The notes: generated from the sequence alone by a model not told the origin. A DNA stretch of 9,662 nucleotides from Granulicella sp. UBA5172 (GCA_002413385.1 DHWW01000209.1:5499-15160), one strand, 5' to 3'; counted from the first letter of the stretch, positions 1 through 7,034 are shown. Program-made: numbers and translations.

Positions 1-618
1 ACCCTGCCCGACCAGCGCGCAGCACTGGTGGAACCACTGGCCAACATCGTTCACTTGTTTCGCATCGCCTCTCCTGCGCCATTCTTCCGCATGGGTATTG
101 TTGGTGGAGGCACAATGGGCGCACTTGCGCTTCTCACCGCGCTGCGCCTCGGCGTGCGAGAAATCCTCGTCCAGGACGTCAGCGAACCACGCCTTGCGGT
201 CGTCCGTGCCATGGGAGCAACCCTCGCCGTCAATGCAGCGACCGAAGACGGACGCTCCGAAGCGCGCCGCTTTGCCGGCCACGGTCTTGACCTCGTCCTC
301 GACGCCAGTGGGTCCGAAGCAGCGCGGCAGTCAGCCTTCGATCTCTGCCGACCCGGCGGACTCATCGTCCTCCTCGGAATGGGCAAGCAAAAGAGCGAGA
401 TTGACTTCGTCACCAGCATCCGCAAAGAGCATCGCGTCGCCATGTCCTTCGCCTACACTCCGGTAGACTTCGAGCGCTCACTCAGCCTGCTGACGTCCGG
501 GCAGGTCGATCTCACTCCGTGGACTGTCGAACTACCCCTCGAGGAGGGCCAGAAGGCTTTCGACATCATGACCACCACCCCCGGTGACACACTCAAAATG
601 CTCCTCAGAGTGAATTGA
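1..618 (+). CDS. Zinc-type medium-chain alcohol/polyol dehydrogenase, C-terminal part (5' end outside window)
   Basis: The reading frame is open from the first base to a TGA at 616-618 and gives 205 residues, so the gene starts upstream; the internal GTG at 28 is not a real start. It matches the nucleotide-binding and C-terminal part of the medium-chain dehydrogenase/reductase superfamily (families usually about 340 aa). Near the start is an A-L-V-E-P-L-A segment (Glu at visible residue 11), typical of zinc polyol dehydrogenases just before the Rossmann fold. The fold itself shows G-G-G-T-M-G at residues 35-40, and an Asp at residue 59 at the end of the second strand, which favours NAD(H) over NADP(H). 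The zinc-ligand region is not visible. Such enzymes oxidise a secondary alcohol of a sugar, polyol or sugar acid. It converges on the dehydratase gene with 4 bp between stops. The substrate cannot be told from sequence. Confidence 0.88.
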   Translation, partial: TLPDQRAALVEPLANIVHLFRIASPAPFFRMGIVGGGTMGALALLTALRLGVREILVQDVSEPRLAVVRAMGATLAVNAATEDGRSEARRFAGHGLDLVLDASGSEAARQSAFDLCRPGGLIVLLGMGKQKSEIDFVTSIRKEHRVAMSFAYTPVDFERSLSLLTSGQVDLTPWTVELPLEEGQKAFDIMTTTPGDTLKMLLRVN

Positions 619-622
619 GCTG

Positions 623-1756
623 CTACTGCCGGAAGCGATAGCGCTCAATCGTCTCCTGGTTCAAAGTCACGCCCAGCCCCGGACCCTGTGGCACCCTTAC
701 AGTTCCGTCTTCCTCCACCACAATCTGTTCATTCGTCGTGTGCCACCGCAGAGGCGAGTGGCTCAACGAAAACTCCAGCGGCTCCACATTGGGCTGAGCC
801 GCCAGAAAGTGTAGATTCGCTGCAATCTCAATATTCGTCTTGTAGCCATGGGTAATCACACGCTTCCCGCGCGCATATGCAGCCGCAGCGATCTGCAGTA
901 TTCCCGTGAAACCGCCCACTTGCGAGATGTCCGGCTGACAGATGCTCGCACCGCCATGGTCCATCATCTCCGTGAACTCGCGCACACTGGTAAGCCCGAG
1001 ATCGCCCACACCCGTTGCAATCCCATGGCGGCTCATCTCCAGGTGACCTTCCACATCATCCAATGGCAACGGTGCCTCAAGAAACCAGATTCCCGCATCG
1101 CGATAGATCGGAAAGAGACACAGTCCCTGCTCTGCTGTCCGATATGAAAGTGCAGCATCCACGATGATATGCGCGTCCGGCCCTGCCTGTTCGCGCGCCG
1201 CCATCAACAATCGACCCGTCAGCGTAAGGTCATCGAGCCACCACGGATCCGCCGCAAACTTGAAGTTGCGCAGATTCTTGGCTTGTCCTGCTGCAACCTG
1301 TATGCGCACTTCTTCCGGCGACTGTGCCATCGGATAGATCGTTCCATACGCCGGCACACGCTCGCGCTTCGCACCGCCGATCAGCTCATGCACTGGCTTG
1401 CCCAGGATCTTTCCATGCAGATCCCACAAAGCAAGATCAACGCCACCAATCGCATGCATCATCAGACCCCGGCGTCCCACGTAGTCCGTCGACTCATACA
1501 TCCGCTGCCAAAGCTCTACCGGATCGGAGGGATCAGCTCCCACCAGCACCGCCGATAGCGAACGCGCATGATTATGTGCCGACGGCCCACGTACAATCGC
1601 CTGAATAGCAGGTGCCATCGACTCTGTCTCGCCAATCCCTGTCACCCCTTCGTCGGTCGTCACAACCAGGACGCAGTCATCATACGAACCATCAAAAAGC
1701 TCAATCAGTGGATCTTCCGCACGCAGGTGAATCGCTTCGACGCCTGTAATCTTCAT
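623..1756 (-). CDS. Mandelate racemase/muconate lactonizing enzyme family protein, probable sugar-acid dehydratase
   Basis: The 377-residue protein has the full length of the enolase superfamily: an N-terminal capping domain (about 1-125) followed by a TIM-like barrel. Visible signatures are GIGETE near 41-46, a G-G-V-D-L-A-L-W-D-L segment at 104-113, likely metal ligands Asp200 (IIVDAAL), Glu227 (WFLEAPL) and Asp252 (GVGDLG), Asp276 in QPDISQVGG, and His303 in THGYKTN. Asp276 and His303 are 27 residues apart, as in the His-Asp dyad of mandelate racemase and the acid-sugar dehydratases. These enzymes abstract a proton alpha to a carboxylate with Mg2+ stabilising the enolate. The start ATG has AGAGGGAA (1763-1770) about 6 nt upstream. 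It is divergent from the EamA pair and beside a polyol-type dehydrogenase, which supports a role in sugar-acid breakdown. A racemase or cycloisomerase is also possible; the substrate is not assignable. Confidence 0.9.
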   Translation of the reverse strand: MKITGVEAIHLRAEDPLIELFDGSYDDCVLVVTTDEGVTGIGETESMAPAIQAIVRGPSAHNHARSLSAVLVGADPSDPVELWQRMYESTDYVGRRGLMMHAIGGVDLALWDLHGKILGKPVHELIGGAKRERVPAYGTIYPMAQSPEEVRIQVAAGQAKNLRNFKFAADPWWLDDLTLTGRLLMAAREQAGPDAHIIVDAALSYRTAEQGLCLFPIYRDAGIWFLEAPLPLDDVEGHLEMSRHGIATGVGDLGLTSVREFTEMMDHGGASICQPDISQVGGFTGILQIAAAAYARGKRVITHGYKTNIEIAANLHFLAAQPNVEPLEFSLSHSPLRWHTTNEQIVVEEDGTVRVPQGPGLGVTLNQETIERYRFRQ

Positions 1757-1961
1757 CAGTTGTTCCCTCTATCGCGCCGATCATAAACTGCAAACACCGC
1801 GATCTGGAAGTCGCAAACGGCCATAGCAAAAGAATGATCCGCGAAACACGAGTAGAAGTTCGCCACAGCCATTGCTTACTTTGCCGTCGCGCCAGTATGC
1901 TCTCGCCAACACTCCGCTATGACTCCTGCCGTAGTCGAACGATCGCTTGAGGTTGAAATGA
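1757..1961. promoter_or_regulatory. Divergent intergenic region between dehydratase and EamA pair
   Basis: This 205-bp gap separates the starts of two divergent transcription units, so it should hold both promoters and any shared operator. On the + strand TTGCTT (1873-1878) and TATGCT (1896-1901) are spaced by 17 bp, a weak sigma70-like pair pointing at the EamA genes. A short frame on the - strand through this region has no recognisable protein features and is not called. I found no strong palindrome that would name a regulator family. Confidence 0.35.
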
Positions 1962-2417
1962 ATGAATGTGGATAGCAGACCCCGTACCTTTCCCAAGTGG
2001 CTCCTCTGGTCGCTGGCTACCATTGTGCTCTGGGGGACCTGGGGACTGGTCTCAAAGATCGCTTCCGGAGGTGTCGACGCCTATGTCAACCAGTTGCTCT
2101 ACACCGTCGGTCTCCTCCCCCTGATGGTCTTTGTCGGATGGACTGTTGCGAAGCGTTCTGCGGGAGACGCGCGCGAGGGCCGCAACAGAGGCATCTTCTG
2201 GGCCTTCCTGACCGGCATCCTCGGAGGTCTCGGCAATATCGCCTTCTTTCAGGCTCTTGTAAAGGGTGGGTCCGCCTCCGTTGTCGCTCCCGTCAAAGCC
2301 CTCTTTCCGGTAGTCACTGTCCTTCTCGCCCTTGTCTTCCTCAAGGAGCGACTTGGCCGCGTGCAATGGCTTGGCCTGGCGCTTGCCTTCCTCGCAATCT
2401 ATCTTCTCAGCGCATGA
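1962..2417 (+). CDS. Single-domain EamA (DMT superfamily) transporter, half 1
   Basis: The protein has 151 residues, one EamA unit, whereas most DMT exporters have two such units in about 300 residues. Hydrophobic segments lie at about 13-31, 44-63, 77-99, 104-127 and 134-150. The WG-T-W-G motif in the first segment and the FLKERLGRVQWLG turn before the last are typical of the family. Positive residues cluster in the N-terminus, the 64-76 loop (K64, R65, R71, R74, R76) and the 128-133 loop, all on one face, which predicts a cytoplasmic N-terminus. GAGG at 1949-1952 is 9 nt before the chosen ATG. A second half-size EamA gene follows after 38 bp, so the two are probably co-transcribed and may form a heterodimer. 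The substrate is unknown; neighbouring sugar-acid genes suggest a metabolite. Confidence 0.88.
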   Translation: MNVDSRPRTFPKWLLWSLATIVLWGTWGLVSKIASGGVDAYVNQLLYTVGLLPLMVFVGWTVAKRSAGDAREGRNRGIFWAFLTGILGGLGNIAFFQALVKGGSASVVAPVKALFPVVTVLLALVFLKERLGRVQWLGLALAFLAIYLLSA

Positions 2418-2455
2418 CGTAACCTAATCGGTCTTCGTTCAAAGAAAGGAATGTT

Positions 2456-2908
2456 ATGCACCTCTGGCTTGGATTCGCGGCTCTCGCGCTCGTCTTCTGG
2501 GGCATCACCGGCGTCACTCAGAAGCTAGCCACCAACTCCATCTCCAGTGAACGATCCTTCCTGTGGTTTTGCTGGGCGATGGTTGCCCTCTCTGCCGCTG
2601 TCTTGCTCGTCGCAAGGCCGCACGCTGGACTGGGAACAGCCGTACTGTTCAGCTCAATCGCCGGTGGAACCCTCAACGGCCTGGGTGCCTGGACCAGCTT
2701 TCGCGCACTCGAATCTGGAGGCAAGGCCTCCATCGTCATCTCGCTCATCTCCCTCTACCCGCTGCTCACGGTCGGCCTCGCTGTCCTGTTGCTCGGAGAG
2801 CGCCTCACACGTATGCAGCTCGCTGGTGCGATCGTGGCCGTTATAGCCGCGATTCTGCTCTCTCTTGAAAGCCCGTCCACAGAATCAGCTTCAAGTCATT
2901 GTGCCTGA
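2456..2908 (+). CDS. Single-domain EamA (DMT superfamily) transporter, half 2
   Basis: A 150-residue protein with one EamA unit: hydrophobic segments at about 3-21, 35-53, 60-82, 91-113 and 121-137, an F-W-G-I-T-G motif in the first segment and a LLGERLTRMQLAG turn before the last. The C-terminal 13 residues are Ser/Glu-rich and polar. AAGGA (2446-2450) is 5 nt before the ATG. It is a diverged relative of the gene upstream (same motifs in the same order) rather than a recent duplicate. Its loops carry few charges and show no clear inside/outside bias, unlike its partner, which leaves room for an opposite membrane orientation. The gene ends 4 bp before the stop codon of the convergent mutarotase-like gene. 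Confidence 0.87.
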   Translation: MHLWLGFAALALVFWGITGVTQKLATNSISSERSFLWFCWAMVALSAAVLLVARPHAGLGTAVLFSSIAGGTLNGLGAWTSFRALESGGKASIVISLISLYPLLTVGLAVLLLGERLTRMQLAGAIVAVIAAILLSLESPSTESASSHCA

Positions 2909-2912
2909 TCCG

Positions 2913-3917
2913 CTATTCGTCATCCCCTGGCAGAATCGTTCCATCGGCATCAACCCCACCGACAGACGTCAGCCCTTCCTGCACCGAAAGCAAAACCGTC
3001 GTCTCCAGGCTTTCCCCTGGCGCCAGCCAAAGGGCCTGCCCTCGCGCAATCATAGGCTGCATCTGAAACGGATAACCCGAAGCCGGCTCCAGAACCGCCA
3101 CATTCAAGTCCTTCCACCCTCCGTAGGTCGCAAACAGCCAGCAGCTTGAAAATACCTTCGGGTCGAAACGCAGCGCAGTCGCAAGTTTCCGCGCTCGGTC
3201 CGTCACGCCGCACCAACCCCCAGCCAGCTCCGTCCCGTAAAAGAAATACAGCGCCCGCGAAGATACATCCGGAACCTCACGAAGATCGATCGAAGCGCCT
3301 TCGACCAAAGCATGCGGCCAAGGAAAGCTGAGCGGCGCTCCACCCAGTGTGCCCGGAAACTCCGGCTCCCGCACCACCGTCATCGCCGGAAAATCCACCC
3401 GATGATTCACTGAAACAGAGAATGCAGGATGCAGCTTCCATAAGCACGGGAACCGGTTGTGTCCCTCATTGGTAAACCGGTATTGGATCTCAAGCGTTCT
3501 GCTTTCCGACTGTAGGGTCAGGGTTCGCTCCACCAGAAAGTCACTGATCGGCGTCTTGAATCGGAGATAGATTCCAACTTCCTCCGCCCGCTCGAAAGGC
3601 TCCGCATCCCAACGTCCGGTCCAGAGTTCCCCATGATCGGGATAAGATTTACCGAACAGTTCTCCAGCCTCATCATTCGGGAAAAGGTCATCCCAGCCTC
3701 CGCTCCATACTTCGTCATAGCTGGTATGAAGGGGATGTTCCGCGGGCGGCACCCGAGAGTTGTTCCACAACAGATCCTCAGCGAGCGGCTTATAGGTGAT
3801 CTGCCAGATCCTTCCCCCAGCCGCCGGCAACACCACCACCCGCAGAAACCGATTTTCTATTTCGATTGTGCGAAGTCCATCCAGACTTGATCCAGTCGAT
3901 AACGTCAGCCCATTCAC
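2913..3917 (-). CDS. Galactose mutarotase-fold protein (aldose 1-epimerase-like, function unassigned)
   Basis: The 334-residue protein looks like a beta-rich carbohydrate-binding mutarotase-like fold. The N-terminal pattern IEIENRFLRVVVLPAAGGRI (19-37 region) is the usual first strand and Gly turn of this fold. Further along are D-H-G-E-L-W (94-99), a W-K-L-H-P-A-F motif with His163, and LEPASGYPF (276-284) with Glu277 in the position expected for the catalytic Glu of aldose epimerases. These make sugar epimerisation or binding plausible, but several uncharacterised families share the fold. The start is GTG at 3917: an in-frame TAG at 3933-3935 excludes a longer protein, and there is no in-frame ATG close by. 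The upstream ribosome site is weak (CAGGTAA). There is no secretion signal. It is convergent with the EamA pair. Confidence 0.75.
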   Translation of the reverse strand: MNGLTLSTGSSLDGLRTIEIENRFLRVVVLPAAGGRIWQITYKPLAEDLLWNNSRVPPAEHPLHTSYDEVWSGGWDDLFPNDEAGELFGKSYPDHGELWTGRWDAEPFERAEEVGIYLRFKTPISDFLVERTLTLQSESRTLEIQYRFTNEGHNRFPCLWKLHPAFSVSVNHRVDFPAMTVVREPEFPGTLGGAPLSFPWPHALVEGASIDLREVPDVSSRALYFFYGTELAGGWCGVTDRARKLATALRFDPKVFSSCWLFATYGGWKDLNVAVLEPASGYPFQMQPMIARGQALWLAPGESLETTVLLSVQEGLTSVGGVDADGTILPGDDE

Positions 3918-4260
3918 TCGGTTTACCTGCGTCTAGGTTAGCCGCACAAACATCCACACAAATCGGCGAAAACGCTGGATTACGAAGAATTCAATTGTTA
4001 TCCCCGCTTACTGTCACCCTGTGCTCATATTCCGGACGAAGAGAGGCAAATCACCGGCATGATGTATCCGGGTCCGTGGACTGTCCGAACTAAGATATGA
4101 GCTTCCTTCGACTGCGAATCAAGTTTGCTCGAAATCGCTGTATAGACTCAACCTTCTTGACGCCTGCGAGATGTCCCGTGCAGCTTCAGGCAAAATCAGT
4201 TGAGTCACGCCTTTGTTTCATAGCGGCATCAGACGCTCAGTCGTAGTGCACGCAAAACGG
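3918..4260. other. Non-coding gap with inverted repeats, upstream of the mutarotase-like gene
   Basis: I see no convincing gene in these 343 bp. It must contain the promoter of the mutarotase-like gene (- strand), though no good -35/-10 pair stands out. The right half holds an imperfect stem-loop (4145-4206) and ends at the remnant of an IS30-type element, so part of this gap may be mobile DNA or its scar. Confidence 0.5.
4145..4206. repeat. Imperfect inverted repeat (GACTCAAC ... GTTGAGTC)
   Basis: GACTCAAC at 4145-4152 is the exact reverse complement of GTTGAGTC at 4199-4206. Inside, GCCTG (4162-4166) and CAGGC (4187-4191) pair as well, so the 62 bp can fold into a two-part stem with unequal internal loops and a 20-nt apical loop. 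No T-run follows, so it is not a standard terminator. It may be a small mobile-element remnant or chance. Confidence 0.4.
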
Positions 4261-4287
4261 GGCGGTCTCAACCGGTCGATGCAACAC
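4261..4287 (-). repeat. Candidate terminal inverted repeat of the IS30-type remnant
   Basis: The sequence starting GGCGGTCTCAACCGGTCG overlaps the stop codon of the transposase fragment, where the right end of many IS30-family elements lies. A diverged mirror copy, ending GTTGAGTCACGCC, stands at 4199-4211 (11 of 13 positions match with one gap) and faces away from this one. The opposite end of this element is missing, so the repeat cannot be confirmed within the window. Confidence 0.3.
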
Positions 4288-4579
4288 TGGCTTGAAGTTT
4301 ACTCGCCGGGGTTTCAAAGCCCAAGGTTTTTCGCGGGCGTTGATTTAGGCGCAGAGCTACCTTGTTGAGATCGGCTTGAGAGTAACCGGACAGGTCGGTT
4401 TTCTTGGGGAAGTATTGTCTCAGCAACCCGTTGGTATTTTCGTTGGTGCCGCGCTGCCAGGGACTCTGCGGATCACAGAAGTAGACTTGCACATTCGTGT
4501 CCACCGTGAAGCTCTTGTGTTTGGCCATCTCGTGCCCCCGGTCCCACGTCAGCGAGCGCCGCAGGGTCGCATCCGTGAG
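4268..4579 (-). pseudogene. IS30-family transposase, C-terminal remnant
   Basis: Only about the last 100 of the usual 330-400 residues remain. The recognisable part runs from D-A-T-L-R-R-S-L-T-W-D-R-G (upstream of the ATG at 4528, codons 4541-4573) to P-A-S-K-L-Q-A-S-V-A-S-T-G at the stop. It contains the second catalytic Asp (TWDRG, codon 4541-4543) and the catalytic Glu in the N-E-N-T-N-G motif (codon 4439-4441), plus Y-F-C-D-P-Q-S-P-W-Q-R-G, all hallmarks of the IS30 DDE domain. The N-terminal helix-turn-helix and first Asp are gone. The frame stays open upstream but loses similarity near 4579, only 28 bp from the MFS gene's stop, so a deletion or recombination joined the two. It cannot make an active transposase. 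The retained part has no internal frameshift, suggesting the truncation is not ancient. Confidence 0.88.
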
Positions 4580-4607
4580 AAGAACTCCATAAACAGAGAT
4601 CCCGCGA

Positions 4608-5930
4608 TTATGAGGTGCATTCGACCGGGCTCGATTCTGAAGTCTTCCGGCTGAGCAGCAACGTCAATACTGCCGAAAGCGCCAGTGTGGCACCCACCAC
4701 ATACAAGCCGCCCGTATAGCTTCCGGTCTTCCCCTTGATCCACCCGATCATGTACGGGCCAATGAATCCGCCAAGGTTTCCAATGGAGTTGATCATCGCA
4801 ATGCCGACGGCGGCGCCCGCACCCGACATGAACGTGCTCGCCATCGCCCATAGTGGAGCCTTGGCCGCGCTGATGCCAACGTTGACGACGATGAGCGCGC
4901 AAATGACACCGATCGCCGTGTGGGTGCTTCCTGCCCATATAAATCCAAGGCACGCGGCAGCACACGGAATGACAACATGCCATGTACGTTCCAGGGTCTG
5001 ATCGGAATGACGTGCCCAAAGCGTCATTGCCAGCACGGCAACTACGCTGGGGAGCGCATTGATCCAACCCGTTTCAAGCGATGAAGATTCAAACTGCCGG
5101 AGGATCAGCGGAGCCCAAAGCCCCAGCGTGTACAGGCCTGCGGAGGTGCCCAGATAGATCAGCGAGAGTGCCAGCACGCGGAGGTCGCACATGGTCCGCC
5201 AGACACTGGTCAAGCCGCCTCCGTGGGTGGAGGCGGCGGTGGTCTGTTCAGACTTAAGCCTTCTCACTAACCACTCGCGTTCTTCTGCGGCGAGCCATGT
5301 TGCCTCTTCGGGGTTGTCCGTTAGGACCTTTAGGACGACGAAGCCCAACACAACCGCCGGCACCGCCTCGATGAGGTAAAGCCATTGCCAATTGCTGAGG
5401 CCTGCAAAGCGAGGTAACTCCATCAGCGCGCCTGAAATAGGAGAGCCGATCGCCGTGGAGATCGGTGCCGCTGCCATAAATGCGGCAGCTGCAATTGCAC
5501 GATATCGCGCGGGAAACCAAAGACTGAGGTACAGAATGATGCCGGGGAAAAATCCGGCCTCCGCAACTCCCAGCAGGAACCGCAGCGCATAAAAGCTGTG
5601 CGCTCCAGTTACAAACGCGGAGCATGCGGACACGATGCCCCAGGTGACCATCACGCGCGCAATCCAAACGCGGACGCCGATGCGATACAGGATCAGGTTT
5701 GACGGCACCTCAAACAGGAAGTAGCCGATGAAGAAGAGGCCTCCGCCCAGACCATACGCGGCGGGTGACAAGCCAATCGCCTTGTTCATGGTGAAGGCGG
5801 CGAAACCAACATTTACTCGATCGAGAAAGCTAATGAAATACAGCAGCATCACGAACGGCAGGATCCGCCAACTGATCCTGCGCATTACGCGAGCTTCGAG
5901 TTCGTCGGGCATCGATGCCACGTTGCTCAC
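4608..5930 (-). CDS. ACS-family MFS transporter, tartrate-transporter-like
   Basis: The 440-residue protein has the 12-helix pattern of the major facilitator superfamily. Signatures of the anion:cation symporter family (TC 2.A.1.14) are clear: F-I-S-F-L-D-R-V-N-V-G-F-A at 32-44, Y-F-L-F-E-V-P-S-N-L at 70-79, and A-E-A-G-F-F-P-G at 123-130 followed by LWFPARYRA, with a long central cytoplasmic loop around 200-245. Family members import tartrate, glucarate, hexuronates and similar organic anions with protons. It starts with GTG at 5930, whose GTGA overlaps the TGA of the dehydrogenase gene by 4 bp, indicating translational coupling; an in-frame ATG seven codons in is an alternative start. The partner gene makes tartrate or malate the best guess for substrate. 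The gene's 3' end abuts the IS30 remnant, but its C-terminus appears complete. Confidence 0.9.
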   Translation of the reverse strand: MSNVASMPDELEARVMRRISWRILPFVMLLYFISFLDRVNVGFAAFTMNKAIGLSPAAYGLGGGLFFIGYFLFEVPSNLILYRIGVRVWIARVMVTWGIVSACSAFVTGAHSFYALRFLLGVAEAGFFPGIILYLSLWFPARYRAIAAAAFMAAAPISTAIGSPISGALMELPRFAGLSNWQWLYLIEAVPAVVLGFVVLKVLTDNPEEATWLAAEEREWLVRRLKSEQTTAASTHGGGLTSVWRTMCDLRVLALSLIYLGTSAGLYTLGLWAPLILRQFESSSLETGWINALPSVVAVLAMTLWARHSDQTLERTWHVVIPCAAACLGFIWAGSTHTAIGVICALIVVNVGISAAKAPLWAMASTFMSGAGAAVGIAMINSIGNLGGFIGPYMIGWIKGKTGSYTGGLYVVGATLALSAVLTLLLSRKTSESSPVECTS

Positions 5931-7021
5931 GCGACGGTCAGTTGCGGTTGAGCAGTGGAAGCAATCTGCGCGCAGACTGCCTCTGTGACCATTGCCGTAG
6001 TGGCATTGCCACCAAGATCACCCGTATGTAATGCAGGATTTGCCGTGACATGCTCGATCGCCTGCATCACTCGCGCTGCGGCTGCAAACTCTCCCAGGTG
6101 CTCCAGCAACATGACTACGGACCAGAACGTCCCAACCGGATTGGCGATACCTTTGCCCATGATGTCGAAGGCGGAGCCATGAATCGGTTCGAACATCGAT
6201 GGGTACACGCGCTCCGGGTTGATATTGCCCGTTGGGGCGATGCCCATGCTGCCGGCCAGGGCCGCAGCGAGATCGCTCAAGATGTCGGCATGTAGATTTG
6301 TAGCCACAATGGTGTCGAGAGATGCGGGACGATTCACCATACGCGCGGTGGCGGCATCGACCAGTTCCTTCTCCCACTTCACATCCGGGAATTCCTTCGC
6401 GATCTCAACGGCAATCTCATCCCACATCACCATGGCGTGGCGTTGCGCGTTGCTCTTCGTGATGACCGTCAGCAGCTTACGTGGACGTGATTGCGCCAGA
6501 CGAAACGCGTAGCGATGGATTCGCTCCACGCCGGCGCGCGTCATCAGCGATAGATCGGTTGCCACTTCGATGGGATGGCCCTGATGCATGCGGCCACCGA
6601 CGCCGGAGTACTCGCCCTCCGTATTCTCGCGCACGATTACCCAGTTCAGGTCTTCGGCGGCGCACCGCTTCAACGGCGCGTCAATCCCGGGCAGGATGCG
6701 GGTGGGACGAACGTTGGCATACTGATCGAGTCCCTGGCAGATCTTCAGCCGCAATCCCCACAACGTAACGTGATCCGGAATATGGGGATCACCGGCAGAC
6801 CCAAAGAGAATCGCATCCTTTTGCAGAAGCGCCTTGAGCCCATCGGCTGGCATCATCACGCCGTGCTCGCGGTAGTAGTCCCCGCCCCAATCAAAGTTCT
6901 CAAACTCGAACGCGAAGGTGTTTTCGGAAGCAGCCAGAGCTTCGAGAATCTGCTGTCCGGCCGGGATCACTTCTTTCCCAATTCCATCGCCCGGAATTGT
7001 GGCGACACGGTAGATCTTCAT
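5927..7021 (-). CDS. ttuC: Tartrate dehydrogenase / D-malate dehydrogenase (decarboxylating), NAD-dependent
   Basis: This belongs to the isocitrate/isopropylmalate dehydrogenase family, in the tartrate/D-malate branch. Numbered from the ATG at 7036, visible motifs are IPGDGIGKEV (14-23), LWGLRLKICQGLDQYANVRP (92-111), RENTEGEYSGVGGR with Tyr143, TKSNAQRH with Lys194, metal-binding Asp227, Asp251 and Asp255 (NLHADILSD), and FEPIHGSAFDIMGKGIANP with Asp291, which fits NAD rather than NADP. The enzyme oxidises tartrate or D-malate at C2, with Mn2+ or Mg2+ and K+, with or without decarboxylation. I prefer the ATG at 7021: GAGGA (7030-7034) lies 8 nt before it and the protein then begins MKIYRVATIPGDG, like its relatives; the ATG at 7036 adds five residues. 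The downstream transporter gene overlaps it. 3-Isopropylmalate dehydrogenase is less likely given the WGLRLKICQGLDQ signature. The symbol follows the ttuC family; the real substrate needs testing. Confidence 0.88.
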   Translation of the reverse strand: MKIYRVATIPGDGIGKEVIPAGQQILEALAASENTFAFEFENFDWGGDYYREHGVMMPADGLKALLQKDAILFGSAGDPHIPDHVTLWGLRLKICQGLDQYANVRPTRILPGIDAPLKRCAAEDLNWVIVRENTEGEYSGVGGRMHQGHPIEVATDLSLMTRAGVERIHRYAFRLAQSRPRKLLTVITKSNAQRHAMVMWDEIAVEIAKEFPDVKWEKELVDAATARMVNRPASLDTIVATNLHADILSDLAAALAGSMGIAPTGNINPERVYPSMFEPIHGSAFDIMGKGIANPVGTFWSVVMLLEHLGEFAAAARVMQAIEHVTANPALHTGDLGGNATTAMVTEAVCAQIASTAQPQLTVA

Positions 7022-7029
7022 ATCGGTTG

Positions 7030-7034
7030 TCCTC
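7030..7034 (-). promoter_or_regulatory. Ribosome binding site deciding the dehydrogenase start
   Basis: GAGGA on the - strand sits 8 nt before the ATG at 7021. It overlaps the first codons of the longer alternative (ATG at 7036, itself preceded by AAGG six nt upstream). Confidence 0.5.

Noticed and set aside
1781..2023. 80-codon - strand frame in the divergent intergenic region
   Set aside because: It overlaps the start of the first EamA gene and shows an atypical composition with no recognisable motif.
3992..4010. Lac-operator-like sequence (AATTGTTATCC followed by CCGCTTAC)
   Set aside because: It matches one half of the E. coli lac operator with two extra bases and lacks the mirror half; no cloning-vector sequence or lacI-type gene surrounds it, so chance is the simplest explanation.
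4549..5067. 172-codon - strand frame overlapping the 3' part of the MFS gene
   Set aside because: It is an out-of-phase shadow of the MFS gene, rich in Cys, His, Arg and Trp as expected for such frames.
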